A DNA stretch of 64,000 nucleotides from Variovorax sp. RA8 (GCF_901827175.1 NZ_LR594664.1:62001-126000); one strand, 5' to 3'; positions 1 to 8,577 are shown, numbered from the stretch's first letter. The notes: generated by a model not told the origin, from the letters alone. A program made the numbers and translations.

Positions 1-244
1 TCAGAAGCTCGCCACGGAATCGCTGGACGACGTCATCGAGGGCATTTGTGGCCCGCTGCACATCGTCGGAGGGAGCGACCAGGAGCAGAGCAAGCGCCAT
101 TCGCTGATCGAGTTGTTCTCGATGCCTCAGAGCCGTGAAGCCCTTGAGGCTGTCGCCGAGACCTGGGGCGACGCAATGCTCCAGTCTCTTCCAGAGCAGG
201 AAGAGGACGAGGAGGCAGTTGGCCTGGAGGCGCCCACAGAATGA
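1..244 (+). CDS. Unknown protein, C-terminal 80 residues (cut by window start)
   Basis: An open frame enters from the left edge and ends at TGA 242-244. The visible tail is acidic, with a run of Glu and Asp near its end (EQEEDEEAV). No domain is recognised. The gene lies 65 bases upstream of the next plus-strand start, so the two may share a transcript. The start and function are outside the window. Confidence 0.5.
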   Translation, partial: QKLATESLDDVIEGICGPLHIVGGSDQEQSKRHSLIELFSMPQSREALEAVAETWGDAMLQSLPEQEEDEEAVGLEAPTE

Positions 245-309
245 CTGTCCCAGCCATGACCGCACGCAATCGAAGCGCTTCGAAGCAGGCGCCATCAACT
301 GGAGAAACC

Positions 310-1011
310 ATGCCCATCTTCGTCAAGGCCGTGTCCGGGAAGCCCTACGGCAAGACGCCGCGTGTCTGCCTCCAGATCGAGAGCGGCTACCGAGCCGGAG
401 AGCGTCCCGACCACCACTGGCTCAGCCGCTCGGAAGCAGAGAAGTGGGCGCGCGAAACCGGCTACACGGTGCTTGATGCCGATACCCGCGCGTCGAGCGC
501 ACTGCTGGTGAACCTGTTCGAGACCTTCAGCGACTTCCAGTTCGAGAACCGCGAGATCAGCGGCGCCGATCTGGTGGACGAACTCGGGGGCTGGCTGCGC
601 AAGCACAAAGCTACCGTGGGTAGCATGGCCGCACCTGAAGCTGATCCCGGGGCCGAAGTGCTGAAGGACCTTTTCAGGCTGTTCCGGCCCGTGCACAGCG
701 GCGACGATGAGGTGAACGGCGGCGACCTGGTGGGCAACTTTGGCGAGTGGCTGCTGGACGTGCAGGAAAGGATGCCCGCCATCACCGGCACGCATTTCGT
801 TCCGAAAGTTGCGAGACACCCGGATCGCTCGGAATACTGGAGCGAGGCGGGCGGCTGGGGCGACCTTGAGAGCGCGACGGCCTACTTCGTGAACGCGCCA
901 GCCGGCCTCAAGCGAAACGTGCTTCGCGAATGGATAGATGTCGAGCTCGCGGTCGAACTGGAAACTGGTGCAGAGTTTGAAGTCGACGCGGGCCCAGGCC
1001 CGCGGGCCTGA
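310..1011 (+). CDS. Unknown protein with an internal duplicated segment
   Basis: The start at 310 is chosen over the upstream in-frame ATG at 241 because GGAG at 301-304 sits six bases before it. The 233-residue product contains two similar segments, around LLVNLFETFSDF...GADLVDELGGWL and KDLFRLFRPV...GGDLVGNFGEWL, each pairing a hydrophobic helix with a GDLV-GxWL tail, which suggests an internal duplication. No catalytic motif or membrane segment is visible. It is not matched to a family I know. Confidence 0.6.
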   Translation: MPIFVKAVSGKPYGKTPRVCLQIESGYRAGERPDHHWLSRSEAEKWARETGYTVLDADTRASSALLVNLFETFSDFQFENREISGADLVDELGGWLRKHKATVGSMAAPEADPGAEVLKDLFRLFRPVHSGDDEVNGGDLVGNFGEWLLDVQERMPAITGTHFVPKVARHPDRSEYWSEAGGWGDLESATAYFVNAPAGLKRNVLREWIDVELAVELETGAEFEVDAGPGPRA

Positions 1012-1100
1012 TCGGAGGAGGCCATGCAAGCAAGCTTCGACTCGTCGCTGAAGCGGCGCCCACGCCGGCCGCGCGCCCCGGCAAGGCCCGGCATCCCACG

Positions 1101-1319
1101 GTGGCGTCAGCCGTTACGGACCCGTGCGGCGCAACGAGGACCCGGGCGCAGTTGTGCGAAGAACTTCTGGCTGCCAACGTGGCCACGGTGAAGTTCGATG
1201 CGGAAGCGGGCGAACTTACCCCATCTCCCAATTCCGGTCCGCTGGGAACCAGATCCTCAGGGCGGGTCGAGGTCGTGGACGAGGTCGACGACGAGGCCGC
1301 ACAGCGCTCCGAAAGTTAG
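1101..1319 (+). CDS. Possible small protein, start uncertain
   Basis: A 72-codon frame with a GTG start whose middle (CEELLAANVATVKFDAEAG) looks protein-like. A strong GGAGGAGG at 1015-1022 points instead to an ATG at 1024 in another frame, which closes after about 55 codons. The good ribosome site and the better-looking frame therefore do not agree, so a frame break between 1024 and 1101 is possible. Function unknown. Confidence 0.3.
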   Translation: MASAVTDPCGATRTRAQLCEELLAANVATVKFDAEAGELTPSPNSGPLGTRSSGRVEVVDEVDDEAAQRSES

Positions 1320-1432
1320 CAAGCAGGCCGCAAAAAATCGCACGCCCTTTGTCCTGGATGATTGAGAATTGCCCGTAGCAATGGCCGTTTGCGGAGCAAT
1401 AAGCACCGCCGAAACGACGCCCATCCTGACAC

Positions 1433-1897
1433 ATGAACAACGACCAGTACAAGATCTTCGAAGTAGCGGCCAAGCCGGCCATCGAGAGCGCGATGGAATC
1501 TCTCAACGCCCAGCTGAAGGCGCGAGGGCTTCGTTGCGGCCGGCTCGTCGAGATCGACCATGATGTGGAGCGCGGCGTCGGCTTCTCGATCCACTACGCT
1601 GACCTGGATGGGGCAGTGAACGTGGAGATGCTCCTGACCGACGGCGACGAACGTGCCTTCACCAAGGAGCCACGGGAGCCGGCCTGCGGCCTGCTGCTGA
1701 GCGTGATTGGTCCCGACGGCACCTTCCTCGGCGAATGGGCGCCCTACAACTACACCCCCGATGTCGGGACCGCCGATCCGCGGGAGATCGTGCGCCGCGT
1801 AGGCCTGATGAGCCCGCCGGATCTTGCGGAGAGCATTCACGGCCGCATCGCCGACTGGACGAACAGTCGGGTCGAAGCCGAAACGCCTCACTGCTGA
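1433..1897 (+). CDS. Unknown acidic protein, 154 aa
   Basis: A complete frame from ATG to TGA with a soluble, mixed alpha/beta composition. No signal peptide, membrane segment or catalytic motif is seen. No clear Shine-Dalgarno sequence precedes the start. It is followed after 31 bases by another unknown gene with a good ribosome site, so it is probably part of a plus-strand cluster of accessory genes. Confidence 0.55.
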   Translation: MNNDQYKIFEVAAKPAIESAMESLNAQLKARGLRCGRLVEIDHDVERGVGFSIHYADLDGAVNVEMLLTDGDERAFTKEPREPACGLLLSVIGPDGTFLGEWAPYNYTPDVGTADPREIVRRVGLMSPPDLAESIHGRIADWTNSRVEAETPHC

Positions 1898-1928
1898 TCG
1901 CCGGGTCCCACCTGAGGAAGGAGCCACC

Positions 1929-2594
1929 GTGCCCGCACCCATCATTCCCGAGGTCCCCGTTACGCCCTGGACGCTGTACCCAACCATCGCCGACATCCCT
2001 GCGAAGGGATTCAAGGCCATCGAGGTCGAGGCGGTAGCGATCGAGAAGGATTACGGCGGCAAGGTTTTCTGCACCCGCCTCGTGTTTTCGCCCGAGGACG
2101 GCCCCCTGAAAATGTGCTCCATTTTTCTGCGCGAGGAAGGCGGCGGCGCGGTGTGCATCGCCGACATGCCGACCAAGGAAGAGGCGATCGCCTACGCCAG
2201 GGAGGTGGCGCAGGCCCGGCGGTGGCCAGTGAACGGTTCGATCTGGGACCTGCGAATTTGCGAGGTCCCGGGCAAAGGCTTTGTCGCCGATCCGAGGGAG
2301 CCGGAGCCCTTCACGCTGAATCCTGCCAGGGCGGCGCTCTATCACCAAACCATCGCCAAGCCGGACCTCTTCGCCGGCGGCCCCGCAGAGTACGGCCGGT
2401 GGATCGCCTTCGCAGACGCCAGGAACCATGCCGTGGACCGCGCGGCGGAGAAGGCTGCACTGCTTGAGCGCGTGTTCAACGCGGCGCTTGCAGCATGGGG
2501 TCCAGCGCACCTACGGCGGGCACCCTCGAAGCGACCCGTATGCGAGAGATGCTCAAGGACGTGGTTGAGGCGAATCGGACGGACCGCCTGGTGA
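1929..2594 (+). CDS. Unknown protein, GTG start, 221 aa
   Basis: The start is put at GTG 1929 because AAGGAG lies about six bases before it; the longer frame from 1824 would run back into the previous gene. The protein is soluble and of unknown family. Its last 100 bases overlap the next gene (2495-2944) in another frame, and the last 25 residues are Arg/Cys-rich and look like out-of-frame reading. The true end may therefore be earlier, with a frame break near 2490. Confidence 0.5.
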   Translation: MPAPIIPEVPVTPWTLYPTIADIPAKGFKAIEVEAVAIEKDYGGKVFCTRLVFSPEDGPLKMCSIFLREEGGGAVCIADMPTKEEAIAYAREVAQARRWPVNGSIWDLRICEVPGKGFVADPREPEPFTLNPARAALYHQTIAKPDLFAGGPAEYGRWIAFADARNHAVDRAAEKAALLERVFNAALAAWGPAHLRRAPSKRPVCERCSRTWLRRIGRTAW

Positions 2595-2944
2595 TCTTCG
2601 ACGAAGTGCAGCGAGAGGTCCTCCACGAGACTTTCGCCGAAGGCCGGTTCGAGCTTGCTGGTCATGAGCCCGACGAGGAGCTTTGCGGCCTTATCCTGTC
2701 AGCATCGCCCGACGACTTGTTCGACAACATGGATGCCGATTTCGAGCACGACCTGCTCGAGGCGTTCGCGAGCGAGGCAGGCGCAGCGGCGATCGAGGCC
2801 GCCACCGCGGCATGCCCCCAGGTTCTGAGCGCTGCGATGCTCCCGGCGATTCAGCGCCGCCTCCAGCAGCACGGGATCGACAGCCCCTTTTCCCACCTTT
2901 TCGCAGATGCGGGGCGCGACGATGCGCAGGTCCCGCGCGGGTAG
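2495..2944 (+). CDS. Unknown acidic protein, 149 aa
   Basis: An acidic, helix-rich product with no recognised domain. Two starts are possible, ATG 2495 and ATG 2540 (MREMLKDVVEAN); neither has a clear ribosome site. The heavy overlap with the previous frame is unusual and suggests either translational coupling or a frame break. The protein ends in Pro-Arg-Gly, as do several other proteins of this window. Confidence 0.5.
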   Translation: MGSSAPTAGTLEATRMREMLKDVVEANRTDRLVIFDEVQREVLHETFAEGRFELAGHEPDEELCGLILSASPDDLFDNMDADFEHDLLEAFASEAGAAAIEAATAACPQVLSAAMLPAIQRRLQQHGIDSPFSHLFADAGRDDAQVPRG

Positions 2945-2973
2945 GTATTCAAGAGGACGGCAACGTCAGCAAC

Positions 2974-3228
2974 ATGATGCAGGCATTCCATTGCAAGGTG
3001 TGCCGGGCGGGCCAGTTGAACCCTGGCGTGATCGACATGCACGCGCGCATCGCTTTCCGTGTCGATCAACAGGCGCTCGCGGAGATCTTCGGCGAGGAAG
3101 CCAAGTGGCGCGAGCTCTGTCGTTCCGAGCCGCCGCCGCCGGGACCTGCTGAAGATCTCTCGGGCGGCAAGGTGCTCTTCGTCGACGACGAGGTTCGCCA
3201 GGATCGCCGACTCCATGCGCCAGAATGA
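2974..3228 (+). CDS. Small unknown protein with CxxC near the N-terminus
   Basis: An 84-codon frame starting at tandem ATG codons (2974, 2977). The N-terminus contains CKVC, which could bind a metal, followed by a charged, Pro-rich second half. AAGAGGA at 2951-2957 is rather far upstream for a ribosome site. No family is recognised. Confidence 0.4.
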   Translation: MMQAFHCKVCRAGQLNPGVIDMHARIAFRVDQQALAEIFGEEAKWRELCRSEPPPPGPAEDLSGGKVLFVDDEVRQDRRLHAPE

Positions 3229-3351
3229 CCAGGTGTCCGAGGGCGAGGCGCAGGCCACAGCGGATTGATAATGGTTTTCACCATGAATCGACGAAGCGCA
3301 CAGTCGCAGTGAAAACCCAACGTCTCCTTAAGTTGACGCAGCAAGGATCTC

Positions 3352-4983
3352 ATGCACGTGGGCCTGTTGATGGTCCTCGTCCACTCCATGTGCCTCCTCA
3401 TGCGTCCGGCGGCCGGGCCCAGCCGCCGATCAATCCATCAAGCTGAAATGGCCATTGCGCGCGACCTGTCTCCCGTCGTCTTTCGCGGCGAGCCCGACAA
3501 ACGCCTTCGTGAGCGCGGGGACTGGCAGCGGCCATGGTTCTTCACCGAGGCTTACTCGCAAGCAAGGCTCTACACCGGGAACCAAGAATGGCGCGATCCG
3601 AGAGACGAGCCGATTGCATGCGTCCTGTCCGGCCGCGCGGTGCTGGACCTGACCGCGCCAGACCCGGCCGACCCGCAGCACCGCGCGATCGTCGACGAGC
3701 TCATGGCGAGGTTCGACGACTGGACATGCCGGATCAGCGGGGAGCCGCGGGACGCGTGGAGCTACCTCGAGGCGGGCGATCTCTACGACTACGAGGGCAC
3801 CGGCAGCGCAGAACGCTGGAACGCTCTGTTCCGCATCGCCCTTGACCATGCCGACGCCGTGCGCGTGCTCGACATGACGGACGGCACCAACAGCCGACCT
3901 GCCCCCGTCTGGGTGACCCACCAGCGCGACACCATCCGCATGGCCACGCTGGGCGAGGAGATTGGCGCCCGGCTCAAGCAGCAGCCGTTTGAAGAGGTCG
4001 AGGCATGGCTTCAGGCCCACCATCCCCAGGCCGGTGTGCTGGAGCGCGTCGACCGGATGCGCCGCCCGGACCACGACCAGCGTGCAGATCGGGTGCACCG
4101 GGTGGTGCCTCGTCGCAACTTCGAAGCCATGGAGATCACCGGCGCGCCGCAGCCGGTGTATCGCGGCGTGCCGGCGGCCTACGAGGTCCTGCCGGGCGAC
4201 TGGATTGCACTCAATGCCCAGTACGCCAGCGAGCATCGTGGCCGAGGCCAGGGCTCGTTTGTGAAGGCGCTGCCGCTGGTGCATCCAGAGGACATCTTCT
4301 GGGCGGGCTCGGATGAACGCGAGTTCCTGTACCTGCCCGCGGCCTGGCGACGCGAAAGTGCAAGCCGCGAGGAATACCTGCGCTCGCTCACGCCCGAGCA
4401 GCTGCGCATGTTCTGTGACGGCGAGATGGCCAGCCTCACGCGGTACACGCGCGAGATCCGCAGGATCGAGGACCACGTGCACCGCAACTTCGACCCGGAA
4501 GCATGCGGCATGTACCACGGGCCCGACCATTGGGCCCGCGTGTGCCAGCATGCCCTGGCGGTGTCGCGCTCCCTCGGAATCGATCCGCTCGTGCCGTACA
4601 TCTTCGGCCTGGTGCACGACAGCCAGCGACTGGACGACGGTACCGACCCGGAGCACGGCCCGCGTGCCGCCGCGTTCGTGCGCGAGCGCCGGCAGGACCT
4701 CTTCGGCTTCCTGCCGGACGAGGCAGTGGAGGCGCTGGCGCTGGCCTGTGCTCTTCACAGCGACGGCCACACTGAGGGCGACGCTTGGGTGCGTGCCTGC
4801 TGGGACAGTGATAGGCTGGACCTCGGCCGAGTAGACGTCGTTCCCGACCCGGACTACCTCTGCACCGACTATGCCCGGCGGCCCGATGTGATCGCTGCGG
4901 CACTGGATATGAGCGGGCGCGGCGGCGAGGACTTCATCGAGGACGACCACTCCGAGGATCGCCTGGAGCGCTACGGGATTTGA
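3352..4983 (+). CDS. Tandem ADP-ribosyltransferase-like / HD-domain fusion protein
   Basis: The 543-residue product has three parts. Residues about 43-110 hold VVFRGEP and WFFTEAYSQARLY, a pattern of polyvalent-type ADP-ribosyltransferase folds. Residues about 267-330 hold VYRGVP, GDWIALNAQYASEH and DEREFLYLP, matching the R / S-T / E-x-E arrangement of ART domains. Residues about 388-490 look like an HD hydrolase, with H389, H393, the pair H422-D423, H469 and Asp residues near 485-490. AAGGA at 3343-3347 supports ATG 3352; ATG 3448 is an alternative. Inference: a protein that adds and/or removes a nucleotide-derived group, perhaps in defence or counter-defence. No partner gene is obvious. 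Confidence 0.6.
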   Translation: MHVGLLMVLVHSMCLLMRPAAGPSRRSIHQAEMAIARDLSPVVFRGEPDKRLRERGDWQRPWFFTEAYSQARLYTGNQEWRDPRDEPIACVLSGRAVLDLTAPDPADPQHRAIVDELMARFDDWTCRISGEPRDAWSYLEAGDLYDYEGTGSAERWNALFRIALDHADAVRVLDMTDGTNSRPAPVWVTHQRDTIRMATLGEEIGARLKQQPFEEVEAWLQAHHPQAGVLERVDRMRRPDHDQRADRVHRVVPRRNFEAMEITGAPQPVYRGVPAAYEVLPGDWIALNAQYASEHRGRGQGSFVKALPLVHPEDIFWAGSDEREFLYLPAAWRRESASREEYLRSLTPEQLRMFCDGEMASLTRYTREIRRIEDHVHRNFDPEACGMYHGPDHWARVCQHALAVSRSLGIDPLVPYIFGLVHDSQRLDDGTDPEHGPRAAAFVRERRQDLFGFLPDEAVEALALACALHSDGHTEGDAWVRACWDSDRLDLGRVDVVPDPDYLCTDYARRPDVIAAALDMSGRGGEDFIEDDHSEDRLERYGI

Positions 4984-5112
4984 CGACACAGCCTCGGCCC
5001 TTTGCAGTCATTCAACTACTGATCAGCTCCCAATTTATCGGTGCCCAAAAAGCGCTTCCAGTTGGAGAGTTCTTGCGGTGTGCCCTGATAAATTCGGAGA
5101 GCAAAAGAAAAA

Positions 5113-5700
5113 ATGACAAACTTCAATTCCGGCAACGACGGGCTGCTTTCCATCGTCCCGACTGCGCCAAGAGAAATGCGTGGAGGGTGGATCTACATTT
5201 TGATGACACGCAGCGACGGAAACAGGGTCAAGATTGGAAAGACCAAGAACAATCCGATTGAGCGATTGGCGAAGCTTCGATGCGGTGACCCTTACTTGGC
5301 AATGATCGGGTCGTTTTTCGTTCCTGAATCAATGGGTGAGATCAAGCACATCGAACAGTGGGTGCATGATTGGTTTGAAGGCAGCCGCATTAGGTTTGCA
5401 GAGCACATTCGACCATACGGCAACATGCCCGCACACTGGCTTGATGACGGCGACCTAATCGCTTACTCCGAGTGGTTCAAGATGGACGTGCTTGATGCTT
5501 CAGGCTATTTGCAACAGGCACTTGAAAAATGCCTCGAAGTCGATCGGATTTACTTGGCGAATTGGTATAGCGCCGGCTCCTATCCAACCGGGCTTGCCTT
5601 CTACACCCAAGAGATGCTGACGGAAATGTTCGGACGGCCTGTAAATGTGGATGACGACTACGAGCTAGGCGATCAGCCTGACGGTCGCATACCTTGGTAA
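5113..5700 (+). CDS. GIY-YIG-type protein (T5orf172-like domain)
   Basis: Residues 25-60 read GWIYILM...KIGKT...IERLAKL, the signature of the T5orf172 branch of GIY-YIG nucleases, often seen in phage and plasmid genes. The remaining 130 residues carry no recognised domain. GGAG at 5096 sits somewhat upstream of the start. Codon use is less GC-rich than in the neighbours, which suggests separate acquisition. Nuclease activity is inferred from the family only. Confidence 0.65.
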   Translation: MTNFNSGNDGLLSIVPTAPREMRGGWIYILMTRSDGNRVKIGKTKNNPIERLAKLRCGDPYLAMIGSFFVPESMGEIKHIEQWVHDWFEGSRIRFAEHIRPYGNMPAHWLDDGDLIAYSEWFKMDVLDASGYLQQALEKCLEVDRIYLANWYSAGSYPTGLAFYTQEMLTEMFGRPVNVDDDYELGDQPDGRIPW

Positions 5701-6113
5701 GAGATCTGGCTTGCAAAACATGTCTGCCGCCAGCCACCGAAAAGCGCCGTTTGAGGAGCTTTTCGAAGGGGCGACGTCAGGCTGCGCGAGCGGGGCCGCA
5801 GCGTAAGCAACCAGGCCGAGGGTGGAAACGGAGCGGGCCCATTGACGCATCATCGCTCTCCGGTATTCGCGTGATGGTGCTCAATGGTTCGAGCGGAGCG
5901 CAAGCGCTGCTTCGCGCGCGCAAAGCAAAGTCAGCAGGGCGGCCTCTTCACGGGGCGGATATGGGGAATCAGACCGGGTAGGAAACTGTTCGGGGTGGGG
6001 AGGTTCTCGGGCATCTTGGAAGATTCGCTGCCAAAATCTCGGGGGCGAAAACAAAATCGCGAAAATAGTGGGATGCGGGCGAGAATTTACGCATCAACGA
6101 AGGAGATTCCTCG
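5701..6113. other. Non-coding stretch, 413 bases
   Basis: Several open frames cross this region but none has a ribosome site or protein-like composition. The right end carries AAGGAG at about 6100, belonging to the gene at 6114. I see no repeat or terminator in it. Confidence 0.4.
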
Positions 6114-6998
6114 ATGTCCCGCTACGAACTTCCCGCCATCGGAGCCTGCTACGACGAGTGGCGCCTGTGCAAGTCACCGACTTTTGCACCCACACCTCGC
6201 CAGCGCCTGGTGATGGAGGCTGCCGAGCGGGCGATCGATGCCGGCCTGTTCTACAACGTAGAGGTGAACGCGGCGGTTGCGAAGGACCTGGGCGTGACGC
6301 AGGAGCAGCTGGCCCGCAACACCCAGCGGGTGGACGGCGGTGACTTTGCCTATGACGTCTACTTTGCGCGTAGCGCGGTCGAGGCGATCCGGCACCACCG
6401 CAAGCTCGTGGCCACGGCCCAGGCCTTGGCGTTCCAGCCCGGCGACAAAGTCGGCGCGCTGATCGTCAACGACGGCAAGCGCAATACAGGGATGGTCATC
6501 ACTAAGGTGGGGGCCGACGGCATCGAGCTGGAGATCGAAGGCAAGCGCGCCGGCAAGCCGATCGGGCTGCGCACCAACGTGGGTGCCGTCGCGAGCGCCA
6601 TCGCCAACGCGTTCGATCGCGGCGCGCGTAAGGACACCTACGATGAGTTCAAGCTCGCCCGCCTGCGCCACACCGCGGGCGCGCTCACCACGAAGGTTGC
6701 CGAGCGCCTGGCGCTGTTCGGCGCCCACGAGCTCGGCGAGGCGGATTTCCTCGCGGACCTCATCCGGCCGGATTCGATGTCTAAGCCGGTGTTCCAGGCG
6801 CTGCAGTCGATGGAGGAGTCCCTGGACCAGGCCGTAGCCCGAGGCGAGGACTGCTCGGCGAGCTTCAATGCCATCCATGGCGAGGTGGTGCGCCTTCTCG
6901 ATGCTGCCCCGTGGACGATGCATCCCGACTACGGATGCGTGCTGGCCTCCGAAGTCGAGGAGTCGGACCGGCAGGCCGTGGCCGCACCGGCCGGCTGA
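6114..6998 (+). CDS. Unknown protein, 294 aa, upstream of the tRNA array
   Basis: The start is supported by AAGGAG about eight bases upstream. The protein is soluble and mostly helical, with a central beta-rich part (FQPGDKVGALIVNDGKRN) resembling a small SH3/KOW-like barrel. No catalytic residues are recognised. It is the last plus-strand gene before the minus-strand tRNA array and is followed by a terminator. Confidence 0.6.
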   Translation: MSRYELPAIGACYDEWRLCKSPTFAPTPRQRLVMEAAERAIDAGLFYNVEVNAAVAKDLGVTQEQLARNTQRVDGGDFAYDVYFARSAVEAIRHHRKLVATAQALAFQPGDKVGALIVNDGKRNTGMVITKVGADGIELEIEGKRAGKPIGLRTNVGAVASAIANAFDRGARKDTYDEFKLARLRHTAGALTTKVAERLALFGAHELGEADFLADLIRPDSMSKPVFQALQSMEESLDQAVARGEDCSASFNAIHGEVVRLLDAAPWTMHPDYGCVLASEVEESDRQAVAAPAG

Positions 6999-7022
6999 CC
7001 ACTCTGCCCGGTCAATGAAATA

Positions 7023-7052
7023 GGGGCGTCCCTCTCAAGGAACGCCCCTTTT
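7023..7052 (+). terminator. Rho-independent terminator
   Basis: GGGGCGT (7023-7029) pairs with ACGCCCC (7042-7048) and is followed by TTTT on the plus strand. It lies 25 bases after the gene ending at 6998 and may also insulate the convergent HNH gene. Confidence 0.75.
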
Positions 7053-7063
7053 GCTTACTGGCA

Positions 7064-7627
7064 TCAGCACAGCCGAGACCCCTTCGGCAGCCGGCTCGCC
7101 AGCCACTCGTGCACGTCGGCCCGCACGTTCCGGCCTGCCAGAAGGAAGTCCTCGAAGCGGCTCGGCACGTAGGGGAGGTACACCAGCTTCATGCCGGCTT
7201 CCTCGGGGGTACGCGCTGCCTTGAGCGAGTTGCATGCCTTGCATGCGCTTACGCAGTTCATGAAGTCCCAGGCACCGCCGCGGCTCTCCGGGAGGATGTG
7301 CTCGACGGTCAGGTCCTGCTCGCGGAAGCGCTGCGCGCAGTAGGCGCACGTGTGGCGGTCGCGCACGAACAGCTTGCGTCGGCTGAAGGCCGGCGCCTGG
7401 TCGAACAGGTTCACTTTGGCGCAGCCCTTCAGGGCAATGATCGGCGAGATGTCGATGCGGGACTGAATGCCGCGCGCCACATTGAAGCCCCCGCGCATCG
7501 TGGCCAGCGGCCCCGCGCCGTCTTCCCAGACGACGGCGCCGGTGGCGTAGTGCGATGCAGCTTGCTCTTGCGAGATCCAGGCCTGCGGCGTTCCCTGGAT
7601 GTCGAGCTGTAGGACTTGGGGCTTCAT
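7064..7627 (-). CDS. HNH endonuclease at the 3' end of the tRNA array
   Basis: The start at 7627 has AAGGAGG just upstream on the minus strand; longer readings would run through tRNA genes. The 187-residue protein has an HNH_5-like core: RDRHTCAYC, then VEHILPESRGG, then CxxCN (ACKACN), giving the two Cys pairs and the His/Asn metal site. It is the last gene in the direction of the tRNA array. Stand-alone HNH genes of this type are common in phage genomes, including beside phage tRNA genes; whether this one is a homing enzyme or works in the array is unknown. Confidence 0.8.
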   Translation of the reverse strand: MKPQVLQLDIQGTPQAWISQEQAASHYATGAVVWEDGAGPLATMRGGFNVARGIQSRIDISPIIALKGCAKVNLFDQAPAFSRRKLFVRDRHTCAYCAQRFREQDLTVEHILPESRGGAWDFMNCVSACKACNSLKAARTPEEAGMKLVYLPYVPSRFEDFLLAGRNVRADVHEWLASRLPKGSRLC

Positions 7628-7760
7628 GGGGCGGCCTCCTTTCATGGCCGAGGTTGTGGAAGATCTCCTGCGTGATGGGGCCAGCCGGCTGGATCCGCCC
7701 CAGCGACCTCGCGCTTCGGAGGCGCGCGCGCTGTCTGACTGCGCTGCGGCTGAAATGTGT

Positions 7761-7847
7761 TGGTGCACGACCCCGGCCTCGAACCGGGATGCCCTTTCGG
7801 GCACGACGCCCTCAACGTCGCGCGTCTGCCTATTCCGCCAGCCGTGC
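7761..7847 (-). tRNA. tRNA-Leu(GAG)
   Basis: The acceptor GCACGGC pairs with GTCGTGC and is followed by A-CCA. The anticodon stem CGACG/CGTCG encloses TTGAGGG (GAG). A long variable arm and T-loop TTCGAGG are present, as expected of a class II leucine tRNA. It is the most promoter-distal tRNA of the array. Confidence 0.9.
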
Positions 7848-7856
7848 AGGTGTGTC

Positions 7857-7932
7857 TGGTGGTGCTGGATGGGAACGATCCATCGACCCCGTCCGTATGA
7901 AGGACGTACTCTGCCGACTGAGCTACAGCACC
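7857..7932 (-). tRNA. tRNA-Met(CAT), elongator type, atypical T-loop
   Basis: The acceptor GGTGCTG/CAGCACC is followed by A-CCA and the anticodon loop is TTCATAC (CAT). The G1:C72 pair excludes an initiator. The T-loop reads ATCGTTC rather than the usual TTCRANY, a strong deviation. An Ile(CAT) tRNA modified to lysidine cannot be excluded from sequence alone. Confidence 0.75.
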
Positions 7933-7989
7933 CGGCCGGAAAAAGGAATGAAGCAGCAGCAGCAGCGAATGAAAGGGGCAAGCGCCAAG

Positions 7990-8076
7990 TGGTCCCCGAG
8001 ATCCGATTCGAACGGATACGCCCTTGTGGGCCGCTGCGTTTGAGGCAGCCGCGTCTACCGGTTCCGCCACGCGGGG
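7990..8076 (-). tRNA. tRNA-Leu(CAA)
   Basis: The anticodon stem GCTGC/GCAGC encloses CTCAAAC (CAA). A long variable arm, T-loop TTCGAAT and CCA end are present. The acceptor has one mismatch (C6 against T67). Confidence 0.85.
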
Positions 8077-8093
8077 AAGTGATGTGCGAGGGA

Positions 8094-8168
8094 TGGGGCG
8101 ACTGCCGGGACTCGAACCCGAATCAGCGGGATCACAACCCGCGGCTCTGCCCTTGAGCTACGGCCGCC
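8094..8168 (-). tRNA. tRNA-His(GTG)
   Basis: The anticodon stem GCGGG/CCCGC encloses TTGTGAT (GTG). The encoded extra G at position -1 faces discriminator C73, the identity pair for HisRS, followed by CCA. The acceptor carries one mismatch. Confidence 0.9.
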
Positions 8169-8175
8169 ATCGAAC

Positions 8176-8250
8176 TGGTAGCTCTTGACGATTTTGAAAC
8201 GTCGACCTATCGGTTATCGACCGATTGCTCTGCCTCTGAGCTAAAGAGCT
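8176..8250 (-). tRNA. tRNA-Ile(GAT)-like, C33
   Basis: The acceptor AGCTCTT/AAGAGCT is perfect, with A73-CCA. The anticodon stem ATCGG/CCGAT encloses TCGATAA, which gives anticodon GAT but places C rather than the near-universal U at position 33. The T-stem has one mismatch around TTCAAAA. The identity as Ile follows from the anticodon only. Confidence 0.75.
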
Positions 8251-8262
8251 GGGGGGGAAAGG

Positions 8263-8339
8263 TGGCTCCTCGACCTGGGATCGAACCAGGGACCTGCGCA
8301 TTAACAGTGCGCCGCTGCTGCCAGCTGAGCTATGGAGGA
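8263..8339 (-). tRNA. tRNA-Asn(GTT)
   Basis: The anticodon stem GCGCA/TGCGC encloses CTGTTAA (GTT). The T-arm is canonical with loop TTCGATC, the discriminator is G and CCA is encoded. One acceptor mismatch is present. Confidence 0.9.
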
Positions 8340-8376
8340 ATGATCTGAGGACGTGGCGGCGCGCAGCCGCCACGGG

Positions 8377-8577
8377 CTACCACTCGCCGACCTCGCGCAC
8401 GCGCTGATCGAAGTCGAGCTTCTCGAAGCGTTCGCGAGCTCGCTCGGCGTCCCGGTGGCGCTTGCCCGTCATCGTGCCGAAGCCGTGAACGACGGCCTGC
8501 ACGACGGGGTTGCGGGGCTTGGAGCCAGGCACCGCTTTGCGGTTCGCCGGCCGGCGATGGCTGGTGGTGAGTCGCAT
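8377..8577 (-). CDS. Small basic protein inside the tRNA array
   Basis: A 66-codon frame with GGAGGA placed about six bases before its ATG on the minus strand. The product is Arg/Lys/His-rich in its first two thirds and may bind nucleic acid. It lies between tRNA-Asn and tRNA-Arg(CCT) in the same direction as the array, so it is probably co-transcribed. No family is recognised. Confidence 0.55.
   Translation of the reverse strand: MRLTTSHRRPANRKAVPGSKPRNPVVQAVVHGFGTMTGKRHRDAERARERFEKLDFDQRVREVGEW

Noticed and set aside
3430..4989. Minus-strand frame of 519 codons opposite the ART-HD gene
   Set aside because: It is a high-GC shadow without motifs, while the plus strand has domain signatures.
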